Assembly (NCBI GenBank): GCA_021399445.1 | Contig: JAJTUQ010000005.1 | Coordinates: forward strand, 4,526,001-4,590,000 | Length of the DNA: 64,000 bases | Source: Xylogone sp. PMI_703 | Lineage: Eukaryota; Ascomycota; Leotiomycetes | Direction of reading: 5' to 3' | Shown: in pieces, positions 1 to 11,320 of the stretch | Layout of the letters: the number at the start of each line of letters is the position of its first letter | How positions within the stretch are numbered: the stretch's first letter is position 1 | Program-made: the position numbers and the translations under genes | Notes under the pieces: model-generated | The model's input: only the letters and a program-made list of their open reading frames with translations | Told to the model about the DNA's origin: nothing | Database searches by the model: none

Positions 1-247
1 CTCAGACTGTATGTGAGATGGAATATTTTTGTTTGCTATCATAGAGTTAAGGACGGCTGTATTTAGCCGTTCAAGCTGCTTTGGGAAGTTCGGTTTCATG
101 TCTGTATCGTCTCGCAGCTCTGCTTGTATGAGTTGTTTTCTTGCTTAAGAGAACGATCGGATTTTGGTGACTTCTACAAGCTTATACACAATTGAACTCA
201 TGTAAAAAAACTTGCTTTTTCATATTTACGGTTCGTATTAGTGAACA
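1..247. other. Upstream region of the first gene, no gene seen
   Basis: AT-rich sequence before the first gene. I see no open reading frame with coding character and no RNA gene. It probably holds the promoter of the dehydrogenase gene that starts at 248. Confidence 0.5.
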
Positions 248-1387
248 ATGGTAAATCTATTCGGTCATTTTAACTTGTAAGTTGTCATCCCTATGAACTC
301 AAATTGATGTGAAGCTACTAATAAACTTGAACAAATAGACCACATGATTTCCTCACTGGTTTCATAAAGTCTCAATTTAACCCTCTTCCATATCCTACTA
401 CAGACTTCAGTAATCAAACTGAGATAGTCACTGGAGCAAATACAGGCCTCGGCCTTGAAGCGGCTCGTCACTTCGTCCGTCTGAATGCAGCCCGGGTGAT
501 TCTAGGATGTCGTAACCTTGAAAAGGGCGAGAGTGCAAAGAGAGAGATTGAAGAGAGTACCAAGCGACAAAACGTGGTGGAAGTATGGAAAGTTGATCTT
601 GGGTCCATTGAGAGTACCAAGCAGTTTTGTGTGCGGGTCAACAACCTGGACCGCCTCGATATCGTGATTGAGAATGCGGGTATCGCAACCCCTGTGTTTG
701 AGAATTTGGAGGGATACGAATCTACGATTACCGTTAATGTTATCAATACGTTCTTGATGGCTTTGTTGCTGCTTCCCAAGCTGAGAGAGCAAGGCTTGAA
801 GTTAAACAAGGCCCCGCATCTTGTGATTGTTGCGTCAGATGCTCATAATCAGGTAGGATAAGTCCATTTTCCAGTGACGGACTTGTTTTCCGGGAAGAGC
901 TCACACAGCAACCTCTACTTAGGCACAATTCAAGGAACAGTCGGCTCCTTCGATATTTGAAACCTTCCGTACTCCATTAAAGACCCAGGGAGACCGTTAC
1001 AATGTCTCCAAACTCATCGAAATCCTCACCGTGCGTGAGCTGGCAACTGCGATGGATGCAGCAGGCAAGCCCAAGGTCATCTTAAACACGCTTACACCGG
1101 GATTCTGTCACTCTGAACTAATGCGAAATGCAAAGTTTCCGCTGAACTTTCTGGGTTGGGTTGGAAAGTTACTGATCGGCCGCAGTACGGAAGTGGGAAG
1201 TAGAACTCTGGTTGCCGCGGCAGTTGCGGGTGAGGAGAGCCATGGTACTTATATGACGGATTGCAAGGTTGGGGTGACTAGTAAGTGGGTTAGGAGTGAG
1301 GCTGGAGAGAAGGCACAGAAGAAGGTGTATAAGGAGCTCTTGGATATCCTGGAGGGGATTGAGCCGGGAGTTACAAAAAATATTTGA
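248..1387 (+). CDS. Short-chain dehydrogenase/reductase, 3 exons, 311 aa
   Basis: NAD(P)-dependent oxidoreductase of the SDR superfamily, retinol-dehydrogenase-like. My model is join(248..276, 411..852, 923..1387). The first exon encodes MVNLFGHFN and ends at a GTAAGT donor. The phases agree (2 then 0) and give the Rossmann motif TGANTGLG at about residues 19-26. After it come the ENAGIA motif, the catalytic tetrad piece YNVSK and the PGFCHSEL segment typical of the family. A serine lies at the expected place (VIVASDAH). The substrate cannot be told from sequence. The 29-base first exon is inferred from splice sites and phase; the rest is clear. The downstream neighbour is an acyl-CoA enzyme on the same strand, but a shared pathway is not shown. 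Confidence 0.85.
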
Positions 1388-1940
1388 AGACTTGGAGAGA
1401 TTCTATAATTCTCAATAAAATCTCTATACGGCCTAAGGTCTATCTTTATCTATACCATGCTTAGCTACATTGTAATACCAATGAGCCAACAGGGTGCGCT
1501 GAGCTTGGAGTTTTGTTGCACGTCTGGGAGTCAGTTTGACTTTCGTCTGGTCTCTACTGCGGCACGGGAGGACGACGGTGCGTACTCCTCTTTACGTGAA
1601 ATACTCAGAAATAGGCGGTCGTTTGCGGCGAGTCAGTCTGGGATCTAATAAGATTGGACCTTGGCCCTCGGGAAGGCGGCTATTAAGCATAATTTAGCAC
1701 CTTTTGTGACAATTGTACGGACCATCTATTAGCAAAGCCTAGAAAGTAAGCTCTCAGTGTTGCAGGTGCCCCTCTGCCGCCCTCGTACCTCGGCAATATC
1801 ATTAACCCATCTTGCGGGCTTGTATACCCGCCGATTCTATGCATCGACAGCTTTGTTTATTATTATAACAATGAGATAGTTGTATATGATTATTTCCCGC
1901 TCTTGATTACTCAACTTACAACTGATATCAAGCCGTCAAT
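1388..1940. other. Intergenic region, no gene seen
   Basis: Holds the 3' flank of the dehydrogenase gene and the promoter of the CoA transferase gene. The 63-codon frame at 1457-1648 shows no family resemblance and is treated as chance. Confidence 0.5.
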
Positions 1941-3216
1941 ATGCCGTCAGCTCCAGCACTCACAGGAATCCGAGTTTTGGAGTTCGCGGGTCTTGCGCCT
2001 GGTAAGAAGCCCTGTCGCCCCGCCGCGAAGGCGCAAAATAGAGTGCTAACAAGGAATAAAAGGCCCGTTTGCAGGCCTTCTGCTCGCTGACAACGGAGCA
2101 TCCGTCCTGCGAGTTGATCGCGCAATTCCCAATGTGACTTATACAGACAAGAAGCCACCTCCAAGTGGCGATCTTCTTACAAGGCATAAATCCTCCGTTG
2201 CGGTGGACTTAAAATCTCCACGAGGCGTTGCCTTTATCAAATCTCTTGTCCCTCATGTGGATGTCATCATTGACCCCTTTCGACCTGGCGTGCTGGAGAA
2301 GTTGGGACTGGGTCCAGATGACCTTCTCAAGATCAATCCTAAGCTGATATACGGCCGTCTAACGGGATTCAGGAGAGATGGGAAGTATAAGGATATGGCC
2401 GGCCATGATATCAATTACATAGCCGTCTCGGGAGCCCTGGCCATGCTTGGCCGCAAGGGAGACAAGCCTCTCCCTCCAGCTAACATTCTAGGCGATTTTG
2501 CCGGTGGAGGTGCTACGCTATTCCAGGGAGTACTGCTGGCTTTACTTGCGAGGGAGAGAGATGGCAAGGGTCAAGTTGTCGAAGCTAACATGGTTGATGG
2601 GAGCTCTTACCTTGTCACACTACCGAGGATGCTAACCAAGACTCCCACCTGGTCACGCCCCCGAGGAGAGAATCTGCTTGATAGTGGATGCCCTTACTAT
2701 GATACATATGAAACCAAAGATGGCAAGTATATGGCTGTAGGTGCTTTAGAACCACACTTTTTCGTGGAACTGTTGAAAGGGTTGGGGCTTTCTAGCCAGG
2801 GAATTGAAAAGATAAGAGCAGAAAAGGAGAACTGGCCAGGCCTAAGGGACAAATTCACGAAGATCTTCAAATCAAAGACGAGAGCCGAGTGGGAGGCCAT
2901 ATTTGATGGAACAGATGCTTGTTGTACGCCGGTTCTCGACTATCGAGAGCTTGAGAGTGATCCCAATAGAGAAGGTGATCAAAGACCTGCGGTGACTTTA
3001 CGAGAAACACCTAGCTTTGCATTGAAGAAAGGACCTATGGACAGGGACCCATCGACTGGTCAAGGCCCTGGTATTGAAGGAGATAGCTACTCGGGAACTT
3101 TCCTACCAGCCGGGTATGGAGAGGAAAGACTAACTGAGTGGCTGGGATGGAAGCGTGGAAAGGATTATGAGGTTGAGAACGGCGGCCTGGTCACGAAACA
3201 GTCTTCGAAATTATGA
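1941..3216 (+). CDS. Alpha-methylacyl-CoA racemase (class III CoA-transferase fold), 404 aa
   Basis: Model join(1941..2001, 2063..3216). The 61-base intron has a GTAAGA donor and a GCTAAC branch point, and splicing joins EFAGLAPG to [12 protein letters not shown]. Family III CoA transferases of the AMACR type epimerise 2-methyl-branched acyl-CoAs (R to S) ahead of peroxisomal or mitochondrial beta-oxidation. The segment [20 protein letters not shown] is the racemase signature with the catalytic His. It is followed by [11 protein letters not shown], which carries the partner Asp. Length matches the family (about 360-400 aa). The C-terminus ends in QSSKL. SKL is the canonical type-1 peroxisomal targeting signal, so the enzyme is probably peroxisomal. 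Another family III CoA transferase is possible, but the DINY and DFAGGG motifs favour the racemase. Confidence 0.9.
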
Positions 3217-4748
3217 TTGACTAAAAACCTTCCGGCCCCTATTCTTGATCCATTACACACCAGTGAACTGCAATGCTTCAAGCACAGAAATGCTTCCTCG
3301 ATGCCATAATAGAAATGTCCTCAGCAATTTAACGCGAACTCCACCATCAATTATTCTCATTCTCGTTCTTCACACCAAATTAATAGAATTCGGGTTTGCT
3401 AGCACATTGAAAATTGTATTTCAACCCCATCCTCAAAGTGTCCAGCAAAATGTTGGAACTGCTCCAAAATCAGCGGAAAGTCACGAGGGATATTCGGCGT
3501 CAGCGTTCACAAACCATGCTGTCCAAGGCATCCATTAAGAGTGATACCGTGTATTGAAGGACTAGATGGTGGGTTTGGAGGAGGAGCAGGCGAATCGCTC
3601 CTGGACATCTCGACAGTGATTTATCAATGAGTCTAGTGATGGCGAGCAAGACGGATGTAGCAAGACACTTAAAAGATAATTAGCGTAAACTAAATGTAAT
3701 ATTGGACCAATTCACATACAAGATGAGAACACTCGAGAATTCAATCCTTGTTCTTTATTTTCTTGAGATACATTCAAAAGCATCTGTTAAAGCCCCTCGA
3801 GTAAATCACCCTCCTTATATATCTAACCCCTTTCCCTAACTATCCACAACCCCAAAAATGATCTGTACTATGTCAACGATTACTCTCAATTTACCTCGGG
3901 AAAAGACACCATGCCTCATTTTCTCAATACTCAAGCAAACTCGCACAGAGGATCACAGCATAAACACGGTGAAGGAAGCCCCGGGTCAGCGCGTGGGGAA
4001 GCAAGAACCCGTCCGGAAAGCTGTGGACACGTCACTGTAGGACATTCCCTACTTTATCTTTCATTCTTTTCTACAATGCATATGCTTTCCCAGTTATAGG
4101 ATGTGATTCGCTTAGAGAGCATACCAACATGTTATAAGATTTTAGCAGTGTATGCTTCTTGGTTATACAAAGCTAGGTAGGTTGAATTGAATATAACTTG
4201 TCACGTAGGATTGCCAGTTGGAGAGATGCTATTGAATAGGATATATTACTCTATAGCATCGGGTTCTAATGTCATTCGAGGCGACCTGCTTCCCGGAATA
4301 GCGGTGGAAGCAGCCCGCCACACAGAATTCATGTTCCCATATTGGTGCAATACGATCTAGTCTAGAGGTTTGGGGGGATGGATTATACCTTTATGTACTA
4401 TCTAGTGAAATCTGGAGAGACAATAAGGAAAAGACGGGTAATAACAGAACAACAGAGCGACACAAGCCTCGCCATTGCGACCAGTTCGCCTCATACCAAC
4501 ACCCAAAAAAACATTGTGAACTCGCAGTCTACCATACTATGCCCATCTCCAATAAATTTAATCCACGTTATCATCCACTGCAGCTGCATTCGAAAGAGGT
4601 ATCATGATCATGAGGGGACATCACTGTAGAGGGAAGTATTCTACGGACCACTGAATGGGGTCTGGTAGAGAGTAATACAGCCGCTGAGTGTTTATTTCGG
4701 GATCTTTGCTGACCGAAAGCGTCTTGCCTTGATTAGTCATTTAGTCCT
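3217..4748. other. Intergenic region between convergent genes, no gene seen
   Basis: About 1.5 kb of AT-rich DNA between the 3' ends of the racemase (plus) and vps1 (minus). Several short frames (for example 3245-3538 and 4378-4629) lack family motifs and start context, and are treated as noise. Confidence 0.5.
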
Positions 4749-7093
4749 CTATTGAACTTGACTGACAATCTCATTGGCACGACTAAGGGACTCCACCATC
4801 TGCTGACACTCCTTTCTTCGACGGATGGTGTAGTCACTCTCCTTAAGCAGTTCATCTAAGGTATCGGTCCGATACATGTTCTCCAAAAGCTCTCGCTGCA
4901 TCTCGTCCTTAGTGAACCTAGATAGGGTTAGTTGGGCACAAAAACCTATGAACAGTAGGATATACTCACTGGACAAGAGTAAGCATAATAGCTTTCGGTA
5001 CCATATCAATCATTGTCCGCTTGACAATATTGTAATATGAGCTGATGAGAAGTTCTATACTTTGTTAGACGCCTTAAACATCTGATTTGAAATATTGATA
5101 CTCACTAATGACTTCTACTTCGACACTCTCCCTCTCTGAGAGAGTGCCGGAAGCCTTAAGCGTTGGTGGCGGCGGCTCCATTGCAGCCATTCGCTTCTTG
5201 TTCTTTGAAGCGAAGAAGCTACCGAAGAACCCACCATTGGATTCGTTACCGGAGCCATCCATTGTTGGGCTGGCAGTCCGTGCAGGAGTTGCTTGAGGTA
5301 GTGGTTTGCCAGTTTTCGGGTCAACTTGTACAGGCTTCGATTGTATATGACGTTCATTTACCATGGCCATAGCCTATAAAACACGTTAGAAAGACCAGCT
5401 AGACATTACGAAATGGGAACTTACGCGGTGACCACTCAAGAAGTCAGGGTGGCCGGTGTTGATATAGCAAGCTTCCATGGCTACCAAATCCTTTACCAAT
5501 TTATTTGTTGGGTCCATAGCTTTCTTGAAGAAAGAAATGACAACTTGGTGAAACTTTTCCTTTAGTTGTGGATATCTTCTAAACAATTGCTTTCCCAATA
5601 ACTGTGACAGAATTCGGACCAACTCATCGTACACAAGAGATACACATTTGAGACTGGGTTCTTCCAGACGTTTGATCTGTTGTTTCACAATAAGCTCAAA
5701 TGCAGTAGTTCCGACGAAAAGTGCAGGCGAGGATCCAGACGAGTTATAAAGGATAGTTCTGATATCGACATCCTTAACTTGATCAAATGGATCAACAGCC
5801 TTGACACCGTTGGAGTAAAGTTCGTGGAAGACGAAGCTAATTCTGGCACCTCCGGAAAGCTCGGTACTGGAAAGCTCGTTATTGTTACCTTCGAGAACTG
5901 TACGCCATTCATTGGAGAACTCAGTGATGATGTTTAGCACGATATTTGCACTATTTCCGAGCATTGAGTCTCCTAGGCCTTGAAGCTCCGCGGTATACTT
6001 CTGCAGTGATGCGGAAATCCTAGCCTTGATGTCTGGCAATGTCTGTTTGATGTGCATCATCAGAATGAGGTTCAGCTTCCTGGCAAGATAAGGAGTTCCG
6101 CAGTATGAGCTCTTATTTCTGTATGCTTTGTGATTCTCAAAAAAGTTCTTCTCATTTTCAAGCGCCGCATTAATAGGCTTCTTATTGTCGATATCCCTCT
6201 GTCCTCGGTTAACCACGGGCACGTAACCTAGCCTGAGCGGAATGATTCGTCCTGCCAGAATGTCCACGACATCGGTTCCCTCGTCCATCAGATCGACTTT
6301 GGTCAAAACACCAATTGTTCTTTGACCCTCAGGATCAACTTCTCGCGCCAGCTTCAAACCGTCTGAGTTCGCTAAATCGGTGTTGGCACCGGTGACCGCT
6401 AGAATAATGGCATTGGGCTTGCTGATTTGCTTAAGCACCATTTCTTTGATTTGTTTCTCGATATCCCTCGGTTGATCACCAACAGGAACCTTTGTTAAAC
6501 CAGGAAGATCAACAAGTGTCAGGGTGAGGACGTTGGGGGAGTAGATTCGAAGGTTGATAGGGGCAGGAGAAATGCCAGCATTTCGGCCTGTCTTGGCTTC
6601 TGTCTCCTTTACTATTTCATCGCGGATTTTGTTGAAATCGTAGAATTTCTGCCCTGGGATATGCAAGAATTCTCCCCACTCGTCTGCGTTTGCCCCCGAA
6701 TCCGTGCCTCCATCGATCTCTTTGACTCCATTTGTCTTGTTCTCTGAAGGACGGTTAATAAGTTGAAGGACAAGTGGCCGTCTTGTAACAATGCCGTTTC
6801 CGCGAGGCAAGCTGTTTAACAGTCAGTTCCATATCTAGACCGCAACTAGCACAAGCAACTTACAAGTCCCGCCCGACTATGTTCTCTAGCACGGAACTCT
6901 TTCCACTAGACTGACTTCCCACTACAACGATTTGGGGCAGATCAATGGGGTTTTGTACTCCAACTGTAGTAAACACATCCTGGAGCTTATTCACCAAGCT
7001 AAGGGGGAGTTAGCAGGTAGCGCGAAGCAATGGGGACGGAAGAACTCCATACGTTATAAGGCCAGGGTCTGAGATACCGCCTTGAGCGGCCAT
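4749..7093 (-). CDS. vps1: Dynamin-like GTPase Vps1, 6 exons, 694 aa
   Basis: Large GTPase that drives membrane scission or remodelling in Golgi-to-vacuole sorting and peroxisome fission. Model complement(join(4749..4917, 4970..5054, 5106..5373, 5425..6811, 6864..6998, 7053..7093)); all phases close. The N-terminus is [18 protein letters not shown]. GTPase motifs are G1 [10 protein letters not shown], switch region RRPLVLQL, G3 [12 protein letters not shown] and G4 TKVDLMDEG. The dynamin middle domain follows, and the GTPase effector domain is at the C-terminus ([12 protein letters not shown] ... [11 protein letters not shown]). There is no PH or proline-rich domain. A Ser/Gly-rich linker (about residues 540-600, SPTMDGSG ... 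[10 protein letters not shown]) sits at the Vps1 insert-B position. Length matches yeast Vps1 (704 aa). It is divergent from the ribokinase gene. Confidence 0.96.
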
Positions 7094-7618
7094 ATTGAGC
7101 AAATATTTGTGGCTATAATTTGTGTAGCTGTGGAGTTTGAGATTCAAGACGTTCTAATCGCAAAAGAGTATCCGAGTGGATTTATAGGGCAAGTTATATT
7201 GTTGCCTTCCCGATTATTCGTAAGTTGACGACGCATTCCGCCTCCCTAGCCTTGACGTGTGGCTAGGAATGATAGCCTTCAGTGCCTTACGTAACACCTG
7301 TACTTTAAGGCTGAAATTTCACGTGCTCCATGACCGCATCTTTCAAGGGCCAGAGGTTCATGCAGTGTTATAAATTTTGAAACATATATAATCCCCCTGG
7401 GAATAGATTCTAAAGTAAGTATTGGTGCAATTCTGCTTGGCTTCTGCAAAAAGCATTTGCGGTATATTTGTTCTTGTACAGTTGTTAATTTTTCTGAGCC
7501 CAATCAAACTTTTAAGTCAGAGAACAGACCCAACTGTCTGACTCTTTCACAACGCATCTCTTTCATTCAAATATTTTCAAGTGAGAAGCCAGCATTAGGC
7601 TGTTCAAGTTCTGCCACT
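7094..7618. promoter_or_regulatory. Divergent promoter region of vps1 and ribokinase
   Basis: 525 bases between two head-to-head start codons. No specific factor site could be assigned. It must hold both promoters and the 5' leaders. Confidence 0.5.
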
Positions 7619-8602
7619 ATGTCCAGAACAATAACTATAATCGGTTCTCTCAATACTGATTTAGTAACGCTCACCCCTCGTGTCCCCTCAGGTGGTGAGA
7701 CTCTCACAGCAACCTCTTTCTCTACAGGGCCAGGAGGTAAGGGTGCCAACCAAGCAGTTGCATGCGCAAGGCTCTCTCGCCCAAACCCACAGTCGTCAGG
7801 GCAACATGACTCATCTGATATAACCGTGAAAATGGTCGGTGCAGTTGGCGATGATGAGTTTGGACCGGCCATGATATCTTCCCTAAATAATTCCTTCGTG
7901 GATACTAAGGGAGTGAAAACCATCAAGAATATGAGCAGTGGTGTGGCTGTAATTCTGGTTGAAGAGAACACCGGCGAGAACCGCATATTGCTTTCGACCG
8001 GAGCAAACCATTCCCTTCAACCGTCTGACTTTCTAACGGCAGACTCACTAGGAGTGCCACTGCCGGATCTGATTGTGTTGCAGCTTGAGATCCCATTAGA
8101 AACAGTGTTGCAGATAATTCGTACCGCTAAGGAGGCAGGAGTTGAGGTGTTATTAAATCCAGCACCGGCGGTGAAGCTCCATGTAGGAGTATTTAATGGA
8201 CTGACGCACCTGATTGTCAACGAAACTGAGGCTGCAATCTTGACCGGAAGGGCTCTGCAGGAGGTAGAAGCTGAAGGTTTTGATTGGGTATCTGTGACGG
8301 ATGAATTCCTGAAGTATGGAGTCAAGAACGTGGTTGTCACGTTGGGCGGGAAGGGGTCATACTTTTCAAATGCCATAGGGCGTGGTACTAAGGTTGAAGC
8401 TGCAAAGGTGAAGAAAGTGGTAGACACTACTGCTGCAGGGGATACTTTTGTGGGCGTGTACGCTGTCGAAGCTGTACGAGCAAAGAGTAAGGGTGAAGGG
8501 TTCAATATCAATACCGCAGTGTCACAGGCATCTCGAGCTTCAGGGAAGACAGTCGAGAAGCAAGGCGCTCAAAATTCAATTCCTTGGGCCGACGAGATAT
8601 AA
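7619..8602 (+). CDS. rbk1: Ribokinase (PfkB family), 327 aa, single exon
   Basis: Phosphorylates D-ribose to ribose 5-phosphate, feeding the pentose-phosphate and nucleotide pathways. Start chosen at 7619 (MSRTITIIGSLNTDLV), because the family begins right at this strand; the frame is open further upstream without homology. Seen motifs are the substrate-binding N-terminus GSLNTDL, the first PfkB signature GGKGANQAVACARL (about residues 38-51), the lid segments, and the second signature DTTAAGDTFVGVYAVE with the catalytic Asp (about residue 275). The usual anion-hole GAGD is here AAGD. The C-terminus KQGAQNSIPWADEI matches eukaryotic ribokinases. The 3' end converges on the WDR26/Gid7 gene. 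Confidence 0.94.
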   Translation: MSRTITIIGSLNTDLVTLTPRVPSGGETLTATSFSTGPGGKGANQAVACARLSRPNPQSSGQHDSSDITVKMVGAVGDDEFGPAMISSLNNSFVDTKGVKTIKNMSSGVAVILVEENTGENRILLSTGANHSLQPSDFLTADSLGVPLPDLIVLQLEIPLETVLQIIRTAKEAGVEVLLNPAPAVKLHVGVFNGLTHLIVNETEAAILTGRALQEVEAEGFDWVSVTDEFLKYGVKNVVVTLGGKGSYFSNAIGRGTKVEAAKVKKVVDTTAAGDTFVGVYAVEAVRAKSKGEGFNINTAVSQASRASGKTVEKQGAQNSIPWADEI

Positions 8603-8952
8603 TATATTTAATAAAGATACATGTAGATTCAATATATGCCTCATTTGTTGGGAGTGATATGACTACCTATATACGGTCCCAGAGTGTATGCACAGGTCTT
8701 TTATGCGGATTGATACTAATCTATTCATCAATCGAGAATCTCTAATTCATGGGATAATGAGACCAACAACTCCAGTTCCACTTACACTGTACCGCAACAC
8801 CTTGGAATTGGAAAATGCCTGCCAAATGCTAACGTATACTCTCAAAAGTCATTCCTCAAATTCGCCAGCCCTGTTAATAAAGTGCAATTCGCGAAATCAT
8901 TTTGCTTGCTCGATATCGCTGGTAAAGATGCAAGGATATCGTGCCTTTGATC
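8603..8952. other. Intergenic region between convergent genes, no gene seen
   Basis: 350 bases shared by the 3' flanks of the ribokinase and WDR26/Gid7 genes. Confidence 0.5.
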
Positions 8953-11320
8953 TCACCAATGATTCACCTGTTCCCTTGGGTTGACTGGATCGTTTGCTGC
9001 TTCGGTTACTGGCAAGATTGCGCCTTGACTTGCCCATCTATATGATATTTAGCTTCAGGCAGGCTGTCGCCGTTATCCGAGAACTTACATCTTGACTTTT
9101 CCATCATCGCCGGCAGAGGCGAACATGGATGGGTTAACCGGGTTCCATGATACGGAATTGCAGCAGGTCCCTTTGTGACCCTCTAGTTTCTCGACTAAAG
9201 TGCCATTTTCCTTGTGATATATGAAGATACCGCCCTCTACATGTTTATCAGTATGAGAGCTTCTAATGATATTTTTAAGAGTACCGCTAAGACTTACCCT
9301 CACTACCAGTTATTACAAAACTTTCATTCGCACCGCCAAAGGCGCTTCTAATCATGAAATTGCCACCCTTTTCACCGGATATAAATGTCCGAACGGTATC
9401 CCTTGTCTCTAGATCTAGCATTTGGGTCTCTCCCTCAATGTTGTTTATCAAGAGATACCTGGAATCTTGACTAATGCTAACCGAAGTAAGCCTCACTTTG
9501 AAGTCGATCTCGTACTCGAGCTCTCGTGTTACGAAATTGTAAACATGAATATGGTGTTCACAATCCATTGCGACTAAACGATTACCGTCCGGAGAGACTG
9601 CTAAATCCTGGATACGGTGGACTCTTAACCAGTCGTACATAGTTTCACCGTTGAGGTTCCATTGCAGCAGATTTCGTTCTTTGTCGAGGCAACCAGTAAC
9701 GAAGCTTTGACCGTCTGGAGCCCATACACAGCTGCTCACAGGCTCTCCAAAACGGCTTATCGATCGAATTGCATTTTTGTCCTATATTTGCAATTAGTTT
9801 GATATAGCCTCAAGCTGCATATCTCAACCTACATTGACATCCCACAGAACAGCACGCTTATCTTGCGCACAAGTGACAATCATTGTATCGTCAGGACTCC
9901 AGGCAATACAACAGATCCCGCCATGATGATCTGAGAGCACCGCAAATTCCTCGAAAGATGGCACATTGTAGATGATAACGTTCCCATCAGCCCCTCCGGT
10001 TGCCAATCTTCTCCCGTCATGGGAAAACTGAACCTGCCAGACTTCACCAATATGTTTCGTGAGTTCCAGAATTGTATGTAAGGGAAAATTATTTCTGTCA
10101 CATATGTGATCTTGATATAAGGAAGGCGACGTGGCTGTGTTGTGATAAAGGCAGTTTGCGATCTGATTTCGCTTGACTTGGTGAAGTAGAACGGCTAGCC
10201 GATGCTCTGGTAACATCACAGAAGGAGAAATGAACTTAGAAAGCTGAGAGAGGAGGTGATGCCGTGATTCTCCGTATGCCCCATCCCAGTTTGCCCTTTG
10301 CTTCAGGTCTTCAGCGGATGGGCACATGAGGAGACTTGAGAGAAAATGGAGTTTCGAGGTGTCCTGATATAGGGGGGTGAGTTCTGATCGAAGAACCATC
10401 AGGGCACGACCTGTATCCCGTTCTTCTAACAACTCCAGAAATTTTTGCTGCCTTAACCAAAACCGCATAACGTTTTTATCCACACCATCCTGCAACACAA
10501 GTCCAGTTCCACTTGTTCCGATCGTATCTTGCCCAGCAGACCCAGAGGAGCCAAATAATAGATCTTCAGCTTCGTTCCACTCACCCTGTAAAACAGCATT
10601 TCGAAAGGCAGCAACAGTAGGACTTTCCAGATCATACCCACTTTCCCGGCTCAGAGTCCCTGCGGCGCCATTGTATCCAAGATCTGAAAGCGCTTGTATA
10701 AGAATCCTCGTTACCTCCTCTCTATCATGCCCAAAATAAGATGGCCGTGGCTTGCTTCCAGAATGCCCATTTGTACTTAGAGAGCCGTTCGTAGCTATGG
10801 GGGATTTTCTGGTGCCATTTGGTGAACCTGGAAGAGCTGTTTTCGGGAAAGCGGTTGTCGTTGATCCATTTGAAAATGGCCTCGCAGTACCGTTCGAGCC
10901 GCTGCCTGCACTGTCTGGTCTCATTTCAGATTCTTGTCTTCTGCGTTTCCGACTCTGTCGATCTGTGGCTGAATATGAGGCCGATGAGCTGCTGGAGCTC
11001 CCTTCGATGTCTGGAAGCTGCTCAGCTTCGGGAGACCTTTCTTGACGTCGTCTGCGACCGAGTATCTGGTTCGAGGACGGTACGAGTGCCTGTCTTGCCG
11101 CCGGCTCCAAGAAGTTGTTCGCACTTGAAATGAAAGTAGCTGTGTGCGGTAATGCCTGTTGATTATGGTGGGTAGTTGTATTTGGGGCAGAGATTGTAGT
11201 GCTGGAAGGATATGAGGGGGATGTCGGCGTGTATGGGTCGTCGGAGGTGGATGGGGACGTAGGTTGGGAGTAATCGTCAGCCAGGACGAATTCTGCGGGA
11301 ATGCCGCCAGAAATGGACTT
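8953..11320 (-). CDS. gid7: WDR26/Gid7-like LisH-CTLH-WD40 protein of the GID/CTLH ubiquitin ligase (5' end unresolved)
   Basis: Scaffold subunit of the GID/CTLH E3 ligase, which in yeast degrades gluconeogenic enzymes such as Fbp1. Exons from the 3' end: 8953..9037, 9089..9236, 9298..9781 and 9833 to at least 11320. Phases agree and yield KVKIW at the last WD repeat. Order of parts: a low-complexity Ser/Thr/Pro head, a basic patch LGRRRRQERS, LisH-like RILIQALSDLGYNGAAGTL, a CTLH segment (FRNAVLQGEWNEAEDLLFG), then WD40 repeats (HIGEVWQVQFSHDGRRLATGG, HHGGICCIAWSPDDTMIV, SSCVWAPDGQSFVTG, LEGHKGTCCNSVSWNP). The frame stays open to 11320 with no in-frame ATG in that stretch, so the true start lies in an upstream exon I could not fix. 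A candidate ATG cluster lies around 11545-11565. Confidence 0.9.

Noticed and set aside
7457..7618. 54-codon N-terminal extension of the ribokinase
   Set aside because: The extension has no homology and the PfkB fold starts at MSRTITIIGSLN; the upstream Met lies in the probable leader.
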